DNA of 64,000 bases from Paenibacillus sabuli. Lineage in GTDB: Bacteria > Bacillota > Bacilli > Paenibacillales > Paenibacillaceae. Shown piece after piece: positions 23,229 to 32,432 of the stretch. Position 1 is the stretch's first letter; each line of letters opens with the position of its first letter. The notes beneath the pieces are model-generated. The model was not told the DNA's origin, ran no database searches, and worked only from the letters and a program-made list of their open reading frames with translations. Location: contig NZ_JACXIZ010000026.1 in assembly GCF_014705605.1 (NCBI RefSeq), positions 62,001-126,000 on the forward strand. The letters are read 5' to 3'. Position numbers and translations under genes: made by a program.

Positions 23229-25586
23229 ATGAACGAGACATGGACGAAGGCAACGAACCGGTCGAATGCAGGACGAGGCGAATGGGAGGATGCCGCTCTG
23301 GAGATGCGCGTACGTCTTCGGGAGCCGAAGCTCGGGCTAGGGGCGCAAGGCCGAAGGCTGGGCTGGGCGCTCCTGACGGCGGCGCTGGGCTGCGCGGTCT
23401 TCGCGGCGTCGGCGCCTGCGGCGGATGCGGCGCCGACGCCGACGTACAAGCACGAGCAGGTGCTCGCGGACGGCGACGCGCTGGCGTCGAAGACGTTCCT
23501 GGCATTCCCGACCATCGTCAAGGTCGACGACAGCCGCGTCGTCATCTCGTACAAGCGCGGCGATCAGCACAGTCATGACAGCAGCGCGCTGCTGGAGACG
23601 ATGGTATTCAACCCGGCGACCGGGACCGTCGTCAGCGTGACGGCGACGGACAGCACAGCTGCGGTCGTCAATCAGAATCCCGAGCTGGTGCAGATGCCTG
23701 GCGGCACGCTCGTCAACTACGTCGATTGGCAACAAGGCGGCACCAAGGATCGGCTCGGCGTGCGCGTATTCGCTTCTGGCGACGACGGCGATACGTTCGC
23801 CTCTGCGGGCGCGCTGCCGGCAGTCGGCGGCTACGAATACGGCTACACGTTCGACGATTACGTCGACGGCAGCGATGTATACATGCTGGCGATGTCCTTC
23901 CCCGAGCTGGGCAGCCCGCGCGCGGTCCATATGCTGAAGTCGAGCGACGACGGGGCGACGTGGAGCCATCTCAAGAATCTGAATACAGCGCTCGGCTATA
24001 GCTTCAATGAGAGCGCGCTGGAGAAGTATGGGAGCACCTACATCATCGCCGCGCGCGGCGACGCCGCAGGCAGCACGAAGCTGTTCAAGACGGATGCGGC
24101 GTTCGATCTGCTGGACGCGCGCGACCTGTCGGCCGAGTATCCCGGCCTGATCGGGCAGATCGGGCGGCCCAAGCTGTTCGTACAGGACGGCGGCTACTAC
24201 TTGCTGTGCCGCAATGTCCAGGGCGGCGACGGCGTGCTGACGCTATATGAACTGGACCCGGACACGCTGGAGCTGGTAAGCGCCGTCGAGCTCGACCGCT
24301 CCATCGTCGATGCGTACTATGCGGAGCCGTACTTCCAGGAGGCGCTGGGCGAGACGTACTTCAATGTGGTCACGTACAAGCCCGGCGCCGCCAGCACGGT
24401 GCGCAGCATCGTGCGCCTGGAGTACGAATGGGAGGAATTGCTGGAGCTGCTCGTGCCGATCGAGGATCCGGGCTACTGGCAGGACGGCCTCGACGGCGAG
24501 CCGATCGGCAGCCCGCCCGGGCAGTGGACAGTCGGTACGGCGGGCGGCACGGTGACGGTGGCGGATGTGCCGGGCGCGGGCGACCGGAGTCTGGCGCTGA
24601 GCGACGGGAGCGCAAGTACGCTCGTAGAGGCGATCCGCCCGTTCACGGTCACCACTGCGACCGAGGTGACGGCGGCCTATCGGGTGCTGGCGGACGCGTC
24701 GGGCGGCGTATTCGGGTTCAGTCTGCGCGATGCCGCGGGCGTGAATGCCATCACGGTGGCGCTGGACGGGAGCGGTCAGCTCTACACGTATAATGGCGGG
24801 ACCAAGACGAACGTCGCGGCCTACAGCGCCGATACGTGGTACGAGATCGAGGCGGTCGCCAATCTGGAGATGCAGACGTTCGACCTGTACGTAGACGGGG
24901 TCCCGGCGGCGGCGGGGTACGGCTTCCGCAGCGGCGCGAGCGAGCTGGCGAGCGTGCGCATCAATAGTACGGGCGCTTCGACCGGTGCGGCGTACTTCGA
25001 CGATGTGTCGGTCAAGCGCAGCTTCGCCGTGATGGCGGACTTTGGAGACAATGCGACGGGCGCGGCGCCTGCGGCCTGGTCTGTCGGCACGGCAGGCGGC
25101 ACGGTGACGGTGGAGGATGTGCCGGGCGGCGGCGACCGGAGTCTGGCGCTCAGCGACGGCAGTACGGGCGCGCTGGTCGATGCGGTGCGCGCCTTTAATC
25201 CGACGACGACGGACGAGGTGACGGCGGCCTATCGGGTGATGGCGGACGCGTCGGGCGGCGTATTCGGCTTCAGCCTGCGCGATGCCGCGGGCGTGAATGC
25301 CATTACAGTGGCGCTGGACGGCAGCGGTCAGCTCTATACGTACGACGGCGGGACCAAGTCTGATGTCGCGGCCTACAGCGCCGATACGTGGTACGAGGTC
25401 GAGGTGGTCGCGAACCTGGAGGCGCAGACGTTCGATCTGTACGTGGACGGTGTGCTGGCGGCTGCGGATTACGCCTTCCGCCATGCCGCGCCTTCGTTCG
25501 CAGACCTGCGGCTCAACAGCACGGGGGCCTCGGTCGGCACCGCTTATTTCGACGAGCTGACGGTGCGGGAGAGCTTTTCATTCTAG
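23229..25586 (+). CDS. Secreted sialidase-like (BNR) protein with duplicated lectin-like modules
   Basis: 785-aa exported protein. A long charged N-region of about 45 residues precedes the hydrophobic signal core (LGWALLTAALGCAVFAASAPAADAA), so the start may instead be the ATG at 23304. Residues about 75-405 form a sialidase-type six-bladed propeller with an Asp-box (SSDDGATWSH) and EL/NE segments (NPELVQMPGG, SFNESALEKYG). The usual RIP motif is FPT here, so true sialidase activity is uncertain. Two 184-aa tandem beta-sandwich repeats follow (from about 435 and 619), similar to concanavalin-like/CBM66 modules. It ends the operon and presumably releases the sugar that the ABC system imports. 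Confidence 0.8.
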   Translation: MNETWTKATNRSNAGRGEWEDAALEMRVRLREPKLGLGAQGRRLGWALLTAALGCAVFAASAPAADAAPTPTYKHEQVLADGDALASKTFLAFPTIVKVDDSRVVISYKRGDQHSHDSSALLETMVFNPATGTVVSVTATDSTAAVVNQNPELVQMPGGTLVNYVDWQQGGTKDRLGVRVFASGDDGDTFASAGALPAVGGYEYGYTFDDYVDGSDVYMLAMSFPELGSPRAVHMLKSSDDGATWSHLKNLNTALGYSFNESALEKYGSTYIIAARGDAAGSTKLFKTDAAFDLLDARDLSAEYPGLIGQIGRPKLFVQDGGYYLLCRNVQGGDGVLTLYELDPDTLELVSAVELDRSIVDAYYAEPYFQEALGETYFNVVTYKPGAASTVRSIVRLEYEWEELLELLVPIEDPGYWQDGLDGEPIGSPPGQWTVGTAGGTVTVADVPGAGDRSLALSDGSASTLVEAIRPFTVTTATEVTAAYRVLADASGGVFGFSLRDAAGVNAITVALDGSGQLYTYNGGTKTNVAAYSADTWYEIEAVANLEMQTFDLYVDGVPAAAGYGFRSGASELASVRINSTGASTGAAYFDDVSVKRSFAVMADFGDNATGAAPAAWSVGTAGGTVTVEDVPGGGDRSLALSDGSTGALVDAVRAFNPTTTDEVTAAYRVMADASGGVFGFSLRDAAGVNAITVALDGSGQLYTYDGGTKSDVAAYSADTWYEVEVVANLEAQTFDLYVDGVLAAADYAFRHAAPSFADLRLNSTGASVGTAYFDELTVRESFSF
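24531..25573 (+). repeat. 552-bp intragenic tandem duplication
   Basis: Two in-frame copies with starts at 24531 and 25083 (period 552 nt, 184 codons) encode nearly identical modules. Long stretches such as SGGVFGFSLRDAAGVNAITV are unchanged, which suggests recent duplication or gene conversion. Confidence 0.9.
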
Positions 25587-25615
25587 TGAGACGATAATGG
25601 GGACCAATTGAAGGA

Positions 25616-25657
25616 GGCACCGTGTCCGTTCGTTTATGAACGGATGCGGTGCCTTTT
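25616..25657 (+). terminator. Terminator after the sialidase-like gene
   Basis: Arms GGCACCGTGTCCGTTC (25616-25631) and 25638-25653 pair with two mismatches around a 6-nt loop and are followed by TTTT. A second hairpin (CCGCTCCCG, 25678-25686 / 25702-25710) lies just downstream. Confidence 0.85.
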
Positions 25658-25820
25658 AAAGGAAACTTGCAAATCAACCGCTCCCGGACGCGTATTGCGT
25701 GCGGGAGCGGCTGTCGTCCAGTTAGCGGTTCCTGGTTCATGCAGTTGGCACATGACGCGAGCGGAGCCATGCGGCCTGCCTGCTTCGCGAATTGATCCAC
25801 GAGTGGGCGCAGACCAGCTC

Positions 25821-25953
25821 TAATGGACATGGGAGCCGCTTAGCGCCGTTTTTTAGCTTCCTTCACGTTGTAACGGTCATAGGGAACGCTTAGCATCGGT
25901 TATTGGCCTCGTATCGGACTCAACCCCCGGCTAAGCGCCGCTGATGACCGTTA
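25821..25953. repeat. Palindromic repeat locus A (three 25-nt units)
   Basis: Units at 25821-25845 and 25871-25895 (TAACGGACA...CGCTTAGCG type, 50 nt apart) and an inverted unit at 25929-25953. The same family recurs near 56.6 and 63.7 kb. The locus lies between convergent genes. Nothing else is recognised between 25711 and 26152. Confidence 0.8.
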
Positions 25954-26152
25954 CAGACGAGCACGTCTCCGTCCATCTCGCTCCGGGCAGGCGCGCGCTT
26001 GTCCCGTCGCGCCAGTCCGCCTCGCTCTGATCCGCCCGCTGCTGCCAGGCTGCACCTACCCGCTTCGTTCGTCTGGGATTGCGCGGCCATCTGCGTGTCC
26101 TCATCTGCGCTTCACGGAGACCTGTGCCGACACGCGAGCCTGGACGCTGCAG

Positions 26153-28030
26153 TTACTCGCAAAACAGCTCGACCACACGGGCGTGATCGAGGCCGTTGGT
26201 CTCCAGCGCCTCGAGCCGCAGGCGGCGCAGTCCGCGCAGCTCCGCCTCGAACCGTCGCATCCGCTGGTAGTTGCCCTGCACCTCGGCGATCGTGCGCGTC
26301 GTGCCGTCGGCCGTCTCGGCGACGAGCCGCCAGGCGCGCAGCGCCTCCGGCTGCGGCCGGCCCCAGCCCATCTCCTCCTGCAGGGCGTCGAGGTGGCACA
26401 GCATCAGCCGCCGGTGCAGACCGGTGTCGAGGACGACGGTGATGCCGCGCACGTCGACCGGCTCCGGCCAGGTCAGCTCGAGCCACGGGCTCGGGTCGTC
26501 CGGGGCGGCCATCCAGCGATGCGTGCCCGGCGGGGCCAGCTCGGGACGGGCGCCGTGCGGTCCGTGCACCGCGCGGGTGTGACCGCTGACGACGTTGGCC
26601 GCCGGGCCGTCCGGCTGCTCCGACGAGGCCCGCACCTGCGCCAGCCGCCCGAGATTGCCCTCCAGCGCGTGGCCGGGCAGATAGGCGCCCTGGCGCAGCA
26701 GGCGCTGCTGGGTGCGGCGGATCAGCGCGGCATCCTGCGAGGCTCGCCCAGGCGGCAGGCCCGCAGCGGCGGCCAGCGCGGCGAAGGTGCCGAGCCCCTC
26801 GCCCATCGCGGCGCAGGTGGCCATGACGCGGGTGCTGGAAAAGGCGATATGCGTCGCCGACAGGTTGCGCCCGGCGAACGTCAGATTGGCGACATTACGG
26901 CTGATCATTGCGCCGAGCGGGATGCTGTACAGGTACGGCGCATACGGCTGCTTCGCCGGCTCCTCGCCGGCGGCGTCGATGCCCTGCGGCGGATGCGTGT
27001 CCAGCGGCCAGCCGCCGTAGGCGACGGTGTCCGCAAACGGTTCGGCCTCCTCCAGGTCGCGCTGGGTCAGCACATGCCGGCCGAGGAAGCGCCGCGATTC
27101 GCGCTTGCCCGGGACGAAGCCGAACCAGTCGAGCGCCCAGTTCGCCGATTCCGGATGATGGCCGCTGTTCTTGATGTGATCCCAGACGCCGAGCATGATC
27201 GCCAGCAGCTCGTCGCGGATCGCTTCGTTGTCCTTGATCGTATCGCGCATGCCGCCGAACTCGACCCACCAGTAGCCGTATTCCCATTTGCTGTGCTCGC
27301 GCAAGCGCAGGTCCTCTTCGGTGAAGCGACGTGCCCACGGCGGCGCCTCGAACGGCATCGGCCGTCCCATGTCTCGCGTCTGGAAGAGCAGCGACGAGCC
27401 GAGGCGATGGCTGTCGCGATTGGGCCCGGCAGCGGGCTCGCCGTATTCCTCCTCGGCTTCGCGGCCGGTCGTGAAGGCGGCGCCCGCCTCGTAGCCGAGC
27501 CGCCCGTCCCCGGTGCAGTCGGCATAGAGGTCGGCTGTGAGCAGGAAGCGGTCCTCGGTGCTCTCCCGCGCCGCGTAGACGGAGGCGATACGGTCGCCGT
27601 CCATGCGCACGTCGGTGACGGTCGTGTTGAGCAGCAGCGTCAGACCGGGCTCGGCTCGGCACTTCTCGTAGAGGATCAGGTCGAGCATGCTGGCGCTGCG
27701 CTGCGGATTGCGCACTGAGCACTCCAGCATGATCTCCTCGATGATGCCGCTCTCCCGGCGCTCGCTGGCCAGCGGCGTGCCCTTGATCGAGGCGCCGGAG
27801 ACGTTCATGCGGATTTCGGAGGAGGCATTGCCGCCGAGCACCGGACGGTCCTGGCAAAGGATGACGGACGCGCCGCCCCGCGCCGCCGCCAGCGCCGTAG
27901 CGACGCCGGTCATGCCGCCGCCGGCGACGAGCACTTGCGCTTCCAGCGCTTGGGTGGTGCCGGGATCCAGGGGACGCGCCGGGCTCGCTCCGGCGGCAGG
28001 TATGGCGTTTGACTGGATAAGTGGATTCAT
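26153..28030 (-). CDS. FAD-dependent oxidoreductase (FAD_oxidored family)
   Basis: 625-aa protein with an N-terminal Rossmann FAD motif ([21 protein letters not shown], about residues 32-52) and [14 protein letters not shown], typical of the PF12831 group. [18 protein letters not shown] is the second FAD-contact region. The last about 130 residues form a beta-rich accessory region ([22 protein letters not shown]) like a discoidin/CBM32-type fold. There is no signal peptide. It faces the sialidase operon and is divergent from an AraC regulator. Relatives occur in polysaccharide-use loci, where oxidation of a sugar is suspected; the substrate is unknown. Confidence 0.82.
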   Translation of the reverse strand: MNPLIQSNAIPAAGASPARPLDPGTTQALEAQVLVAGGGMTGVATALAAARGGASVILCQDRPVLGGNASSEIRMNVSGASIKGTPLASERRESGIIEEIMLECSVRNPQRSASMLDLILYEKCRAEPGLTLLLNTTVTDVRMDGDRIASVYAARESTEDRFLLTADLYADCTGDGRLGYEAGAAFTTGREAEEEYGEPAAGPNRDSHRLGSSLLFQTRDMGRPMPFEAPPWARRFTEEDLRLREHSKWEYGYWWVEFGGMRDTIKDNEAIRDELLAIMLGVWDHIKNSGHHPESANWALDWFGFVPGKRESRRFLGRHVLTQRDLEEAEPFADTVAYGGWPLDTHPPQGIDAAGEEPAKQPYAPYLYSIPLGAMISRNVANLTFAGRNLSATHIAFSSTRVMATCAAMGEGLGTFAALAAAAGLPPGRASQDAALIRRTQQRLLRQGAYLPGHALEGNLGRLAQVRASSEQPDGPAANVVSGHTRAVHGPHGARPELAPPGTHRWMAAPDDPSPWLELTWPEPVDVRGITVVLDTGLHRRLMLCHLDALQEEMGWGRPQPEALRAWRLVAETADGTTRTIAEVQGNYQRMRRFEAELRGLRRLRLEALETNGLDHARVVELFCE

Positions 28031-28051
28031 GGACTTCGCGCTCCTTTGCGT

Positions 28052-28080
28052 GCTATGATGGCTGTAATTACAAGCATAGC
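28052..28080. promoter_or_regulatory. Dyad operator candidate between FAD oxidoreductase and araC-type gene
   Basis: GCTATG (28052-28057) and CATAGC (28075-28080) flank a perfect TGTAATTACA palindrome (28063-28072), 22 nt upstream of the oxidoreductase start in the divergent gap. Confidence 0.5.
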
Positions 28081-28215
28081 AGAGGTCGTTATTGGCATAG
28101 GATAGCGAATTTTATCGTCTTCATGTCCGAAATTTCATATTTGCGGCGGCGTGTGTCGACCGGAAAGGACGAGCGGAATGGACGATCGAAATAGACGAGC
28201 GGGAGGGGGGGCGGG

Positions 28216-29031
28216 ATGGCAAGGGAAGCAGTCGAAATGCCGGAGTGGCGGACGCACCGCTACTGGGAAGGCAAGTCGAAATTTTTGTATGCGCAGGACA
28301 CCTCTGCGACCTGGGTGTTTTTTGCAATGGAGGAGGGCGTGATCGAGTATCGGATCGGGGACCAGCACGGCCGCGCCGGCGCGGGGGATCTGGTGATATG
28401 TCCGCCGGGCACGCCCTTCCATCGCCGGATCGTCGAGCCGGCGAGCTTCCACGCGGTGACCTTCACGCTGGAGGCGCCGGAGGCGGGCGCTGCGACGGCG
28501 CTGCGCGAGCAGCCGCGGCTGCATCTGCCCTCTACAGTGAGGCTGCTGGAGAATTGGCGGGCGCTGCGCATGCTCCAAGCGCTGCCGGACCGGGAGGAGG
28601 GCGAGCTGGAGCCGGAAATGACGTCGCTCAAGCGTCACTATCTGCTCGATCTGTGGCTCATGCTCGGCCAGCGGCTCGAGCGAGCCGGCGAGCAAGCGGG
28701 CCCGTCGGAGGACCCGCTGATGGAAGAGGCGGCCCACTGGCTGCGGCGACATGCCGGGGAGCGGGTCTCGCTGAAGGCGCTATCAGCCCGGCTCGGCTTG
28801 ACCCACGTGCAGCTCATCCGGCGCTTCAAGGCCGCCTATCGGCTGCCGCCGCTGCATTACTTGACGGCGCTGCGGCTGCACAAGGCGAAGGCGCTGCTGC
28901 TGGAGAGCGATTGGACGCTGGAGGCGATCGCCGCCGAATGCGGCTATGAGAGCGGCTACTCCCTGAGCCGCGTCTTCACCCGGCACGCCGGTCTTAGTCC
29001 TTCGGCGTACCGCAAGCATCATCGGCTGTGA
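28216..29031 (+). CDS. AraC-family transcriptional regulator
   Basis: 271 aa with an N-terminal cupin-like ligand domain (VIEYRIGDQHGRAGAGDLVICPPGTPFHR) and a C-terminal double HTH (VSLKALSARLGLTHVQLIRRFKAAY, then LEAIAAECGYESGYSLSRVFTRHAGLSPSAYR). The ATG at 28216 lies just behind a G-rich Shine-Dalgarno. It is divergent from the FAD oxidoreductase and is its likely activator. It converges on the IclR gene with a 13-nt overlap of 3' ends. Confidence 0.92.
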   Translation: MAREAVEMPEWRTHRYWEGKSKFLYAQDTSATWVFFAMEEGVIEYRIGDQHGRAGAGDLVICPPGTPFHRRIVEPASFHAVTFTLEAPEAGAATALREQPRLHLPSTVRLLENWRALRMLQALPDREEGELEPEMTSLKRHYLLDLWLMLGQRLERAGEQAGPSEDPLMEEAAHWLRRHAGERVSLKALSARLGLTHVQLIRRFKAAYRLPPLHYLTALRLHKAKALLLESDWTLEAIAAECGYESGYSLSRVFTRHAGLSPSAYRKHHRL

Positions 29032-29843
29032 GGAGTGCGGTTCATATGAACGGTCACGTGCCCCATCTTCATCGAGACGCGACCGGCGAGCTCGATCAAC
29101 GCGGCAGCCAGCTCCTGCTCGCGGCCGGCCAGGTTCATTTTGGAGAGCGAGCCCGACACGCTGATGCCGGCTGCGATCTTGCCGGACTTGTCGAAGATCG
29201 GAGCAGCCAGGCAGGCCCGCCCCAGCGCGAGTTCCTCCAGCTCGATGGCATAGCCGCGTCTTTTGCAGGCGGCGAGCTGCTCCAGCAGGACGTTTTGATC
29301 GGTGACGGTTTTGTCGGTGTAGGCGTACATCTCGATCCGACCCAGCAGACGATCGCGCGCAGTCTCGTCCATGTGGGCGAGCAGCACTTTGCCGATGGCG
29401 GTGCAGTGCAGCGGGTTGCGGCGGCCGATGAACGTATACATGCGCGGCGACTCGTAGCTGTCGACGTGGGCGAGATAGAGGATCGTATCGTCATCGAGGA
29501 TCGCCAGATTCGTGTCCAGGCCGAGGCGGCGCTCCATTTCATGCATCTCCGGCAAGCTTTGCTTGCGAATTTCGTAATTGTTGAGCGCGATGCCGCCGAG
29601 CGACACGATTTCCGTGCCGAGCCGGTAGTAGCCGCTAGATTCTTCTTTTTTGACATAGCCGATCGACACCATCGTCGACAGCAGACGCGAGACGTTGCTC
29701 TGCGTCAGATCGAGCTTGCGGCAAAAGTCGGCGACGCGCAGCTCAGGCTCCTCGTCCGAAAAACAAGACAGGATCGCGAGCGCACGCGTCACGCTCTGCG
29801 TCAGCATGGCCGCCGATTTGGCCGGCTTCTCCGTATTCACCAT
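29019..29843 (-). CDS. IclR-family transcriptional regulator
   Basis: 274 aa. The winged HTH covers about residues 15-70 (TRALAILSCFSDEEPELRVADFCRKLDLTQSNVSRLLSTMVSIGYV). The C-terminal effector domain shows IGRRNPLHCTAIGKVLLAH, GYAIELEELALGRACLAAPIF and AGISVSG, all family hallmarks. No obvious operon partner is adjacent. A near-palindrome in its leader (29882-29899) may be an autoregulatory site. Confidence 0.93.
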   Translation of the reverse strand: MVNTEKPAKSAAMLTQSVTRALAILSCFSDEEPELRVADFCRKLDLTQSNVSRLLSTMVSIGYVKKEESSGYYRLGTEIVSLGGIALNNYEIRKQSLPEMHEMERRLGLDTNLAILDDDTILYLAHVDSYESPRMYTFIGRRNPLHCTAIGKVLLAHMDETARDRLLGRIEMYAYTDKTVTDQNVLLEQLAACKRRGYAIELEELALGRACLAAPIFDKSGKIAAGISVSGSLSKMNLAGREQELAAALIELAGRVSMKMGHVTVHMNRTPHSR

Positions 29844-29881
29844 CCATCTTCCTCTCTAATGAAACGACTCGTGACTCTCGG

Positions 29882-29899
29882 ATCGCCAATTTGGGCGAT
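29882..29899 (-). promoter_or_regulatory. Inverted repeat upstream of the IclR gene
   Basis: ATCGCCaatttgGGCGAT, 39 nt before the IclR start, next to an A+T-rich segment that contains the likely promoter. It fits an autoregulatory operator. Confidence 0.45.
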
Positions 29900-30094
29900 A
29901 CCTATAATGTACATTTTTGTGTTGTAATACGCAAATTAAATTCAAATTTTATTGCATGACGACGTTAGAACGGAAGGTTAATTTGTAAAATGAATAAAAG
30001 ATAACAAGAGACGCCGTGCCGAGGATAAGCTATAATCGGTATCGGACGACTACTGCGCGAAGGACATGCGCGCACGCGAAAGGAGGCGCTTCGA

Positions 30095-30466
30095 ATGAAG
30101 CTGGCAGCGGGGTTGCTGCTCATCATTATGAGCGTGGTACATGTAATCTACGGCGAAAATATGCAGGTGCGCGCCTTGCGGGCGCAGGGAGCGGAAGAAA
30201 ATCTGGTCGGCGCCTTCCGGGTCATGTCGCTGCAAGGCGGGCTGCTGCTGTTGGCGGTGGGCTCGATCGAGGTGCTCGGCTATGCCGGACTCCTGCGTCT
30301 CGACGGCTTCGCCGCTTACATGCCGGCCGGTCTCGTGGGCCTCAATGTGCTCGCCGCGCTGCTCGTCGCCTGTACGATGCACCGCAAGCTGCTGGGCATG
30401 ATCGTCCCGCAGCTGCTTATCTTCGCCGTCATTCTGACGCTGCAGATCTGGAGCGCTGCGGGATGA
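30095..30466 (+). CDS. Small four-helix membrane protein, unknown function
   Basis: 123 aa with four hydrophobic segments: LAAGLLLIIMSVVHVIYG, LQGGLLLLAVGSIEVLGYAGLL, YMPAGLVGLNVLAALLVAC and MIVPQLLIFAVILTLQIW. ATG 30095 is preceded by AAAGGAGG, and TATAAT sits at 30031-30036. No motif that I recognise; a DoxX-like or other small integral protein is possible. It converges on the FAD monooxygenase, whose stop is 3 nt away. Confidence 0.7.
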   Translation: MKLAAGLLLIIMSVVHVIYGENMQVRALRAQGAEENLVGAFRVMSLQGGLLLLAVGSIEVLGYAGLLRLDGFAAYMPAGLVGLNVLAALLVACTMHRKLLGMIVPQLLIFAVILTLQIWSAAG

Positions 30467-30469
30467 GCC

Positions 30470-31678
30470 TCACCGTCCGGCTGCGGGCGCCGGCTCCTGC
30501 CAATCGATCCGGTGATCGTAGATCCACGTCTGGCCGTCCTTGTTCGCCGCCTTGAGGAAATGCGGCATCATCAGATCGCGGAAGAACACCTGCACGCGGC
30601 TGCGGGCGTATTTGCGGGCCCCGAGCGTGCGCGAATAGCGGACGATCCGCTCCACGCGCGCGCTGCGCAGCGCCTGGAAGGCGGCGAAGGCCTGCTGCGG
30701 GGCGGGATGATCGCGCAGACAACGGGCCAGCTCCATCGCGTCCTCCAGCGCCAGCGAGGCGCCCTGTCCGGCATTGGGCGAGATCGCGTGGATGGCGTCG
30801 CCGATCAGCACCGCATTGTCCCGATGCCAGAGGGGCTGCGGCGGCATGTCGTAGATCGGGAAGGCGCCGATTCCGCCGACCGTGCGGCGGATAATCCGCT
30901 CCACCTGCGGCGCTTCGCCGGCATACAGCGCCAGCGCCCGGCGCTCCCATTCGTCCTGCGGGATCGCCAGCATATCCCGGCGCGTCGGGCTGCCGGGGAC
31001 CTCCTCGTTGCCGAACCAGTACACCTCGCCGGAAGCGTGCGCGACATAGCCGAAGAACGCCCGTCGGCCGAACATCATCTGCTGCACGCCCGGTACGAAC
31101 GGCGTCTCGGGGTCCTGCGCAAAGCCGCCGAAGCTGATCAGACCGGTATACTGCGGGCTCGGCGCATCCGGCAGCACCTGCCGCCGCAGGGCGGAATGAA
31201 TGCCGTCGCAGCCGACGATCAGACGCGCGCCGGCATGCGAGCCGTCCGCAAAGGTCATGAGCGCCCGCTCCCGACCCGTCTGCACGCTCGCGAGCTTGTG
31301 CCCGAGTCGAATCGGAATGCCGGCGCGCGCGGCCGCCTCCCGCAGCGCGCGCTGCAGCTCGCCGCGCTTCACGGTCCAGCCCTGGGGCTCGCCCCCGAGC
31401 CGGCCGACCTCGCCGAGCGCCTTGCCCGCTCCGCTGCGGAAGCGCATCAGCCGCATTTCGAAGCCGGCCCGGCGGATCGTATCGCCCACCCTGAGCTCGT
31501 CGAGGACGCGCATGCCGTTGCGCCCGAGATTGAGGAAGAGACCGGCGTAATCGTCATGCGCCTGCGCCGCCTCGTAGATGACCGGCGCGTAGCCGGCCCG
31601 TTGCAAGAACAGCGCCGCTGCTGGTCCTGCGATGCCGCAGCCGATGATCGCCGCTTGGTTGTCTGATGTACCGCTCAT
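30470..31678 (-). CDS. FAD-dependent aromatic-ring monooxygenase (PHBH fold)
   Basis: About 402 aa. The N-terminal AAIIGCGIAGPAAALFLQRAG is the GxGxxG FAD site; RLIVGCDGIHSALR is the DG motif, and LIGDAIHAISPNAGQGASLALEDA is the GD motif. Together these define class A flavoprotein monooxygenases such as salicylate or p-hydroxybenzoate hydroxylases and TetX-like drug-modifying relatives. The ATG at 31678 is preferred over 31699 since AAAGGTGG sits 8 nt upstream. It is divergent from a MarR gene across a perfect 25-bp palindrome, a classic arrangement for induction by a phenolic or drug-like ligand. Confidence 0.9.
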   Translation of the reverse strand: MSGTSDNQAAIIGCGIAGPAAALFLQRAGYAPVIYEAAQAHDDYAGLFLNLGRNGMRVLDELRVGDTIRRAGFEMRLMRFRSGAGKALGEVGRLGGEPQGWTVKRGELQRALREAAARAGIPIRLGHKLASVQTGRERALMTFADGSHAGARLIVGCDGIHSALRRQVLPDAPSPQYTGLISFGGFAQDPETPFVPGVQQMMFGRRAFFGYVAHASGEVYWFGNEEVPGSPTRRDMLAIPQDEWERRALALYAGEAPQVERIIRRTVGGIGAFPIYDMPPQPLWHRDNAVLIGDAIHAISPNAGQGASLALEDAMELARCLRDHPAPQQAFAAFQALRSARVERIVRYSRTLGARKYARSRVQVFFRDLMMPHFLKAANKDGQTWIYDHRIDWQEPAPAAGR

Positions 31679-31751
31679 TGATTTGTCCACCTTTCGCATG
31701 GGCTAGTCTTGGTGACTCGAAGATACACAGAAGGCCCGCTCTGCGTCTTTC

Positions 31752-31776
31752 ATATATCTTAACGACTAAGATATAT
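31752..31776. promoter_or_regulatory. MarR-type palindromic operator
   Basis: Perfect arms ATATATCTTA (31752-31761) and TAAGATATAT (31767-31776) with a 5-nt centre, midway between the monooxygenase and marR starts. A further half-site TATCTTAACG occurs at 31802-31811. Confidence 0.75.
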
Positions 31777-31875
31777 CGTCTCGAGTCACGCTTTACCTTC
31801 TTATCTTAACGCATTATCGGATGACGGCTACGGTCTGCAGACGGAGGAGGCTCCTGGACCTCGGTCGAAATATGA

Positions 31876-31881
31876 TATAAT
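31876..31881 (+). promoter_or_regulatory. -10 element of the marR-type gene
   Basis: A perfect TATAAT 26 nt before the ATG at 31907; the -35 is weak (TGGACC at 15 nt). Confidence 0.55.
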
Positions 31882-31906
31882 GCCGATAGATACAAGGAGG
31901 TGGGTC

Positions 31907-32398
31907 ATGGAGCGGGAGTCTGACCGCCTGCACGCCGAGCTGCTCGAGGCGTCCAAGCAGCTGTCGACCGAGACGGTCATGTTCCACCACGCGGCGGCTG
32001 CGCGCCTGGGATTGCACATCACCGATCACAAGTGCCTGGAATTCGTGCTGAGCCGCGGCAAGGCGACGGCCGGCCAGCTGGCGCAGTGGAGCGGGCTGAC
32101 GACCGGGGCGATCACCGGCGTGCTCAATCGTCTGGAGAAGGCCGGGTACATCAAGCGGGTCAAGGATCCGTCCGACCTGCGTGTCGTGTGCGCCGTACCG
32201 CTGCCGGAGCGGCTCGGCGCGCTCGGCGAGATCTTCGGGCCGCTCGGCGCGGCAATGGGGGAGCTGTACGGCCGATACAGCGCGCGCGAGCTGGAGGCGA
32301 TGCTCGATTACATGACGCGCGCGCGCCGCATCCTGCAAGGGCAGGCCGCTCAGCTGCGCGCCGCCGATGCGGGAGCCGACCCGGAGGCGCGTCGCTGA
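31907..32398 (+). CDS. MarR-family transcriptional regulator
   Basis: 163 aa. The winged HTH is visible as RLGLHITDHKCLEFVLSRGKATAGQLAQWSGLTTGAITGVLNRLEKAGYIKRVKDPSDLR, followed by the usual long C-terminal helix. The ATG at 31907 (MERESDR) is chosen because AAGGAGG at 31894-31900 is 6 nt upstream; a frame opening at 31880 would begin within the -10 box. It probably represses itself and the divergent flavin monooxygenase through the 31752-31776 palindrome. Confidence 0.92.
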   Translation: MERESDRLHAELLEASKQLSTETVMFHHAAAARLGLHITDHKCLEFVLSRGKATAGQLAQWSGLTTGAITGVLNRLEKAGYIKRVKDPSDLRVVCAVPLPERLGALGEIFGPLGAAMGELYGRYSARELEAMLDYMTRARRILQGQAAQLRAADAGADPEARR

Positions 32399-32432
32399 CG
32401 CGTCGAATGAACGAAGAGAGCGAGGAAGGGAT

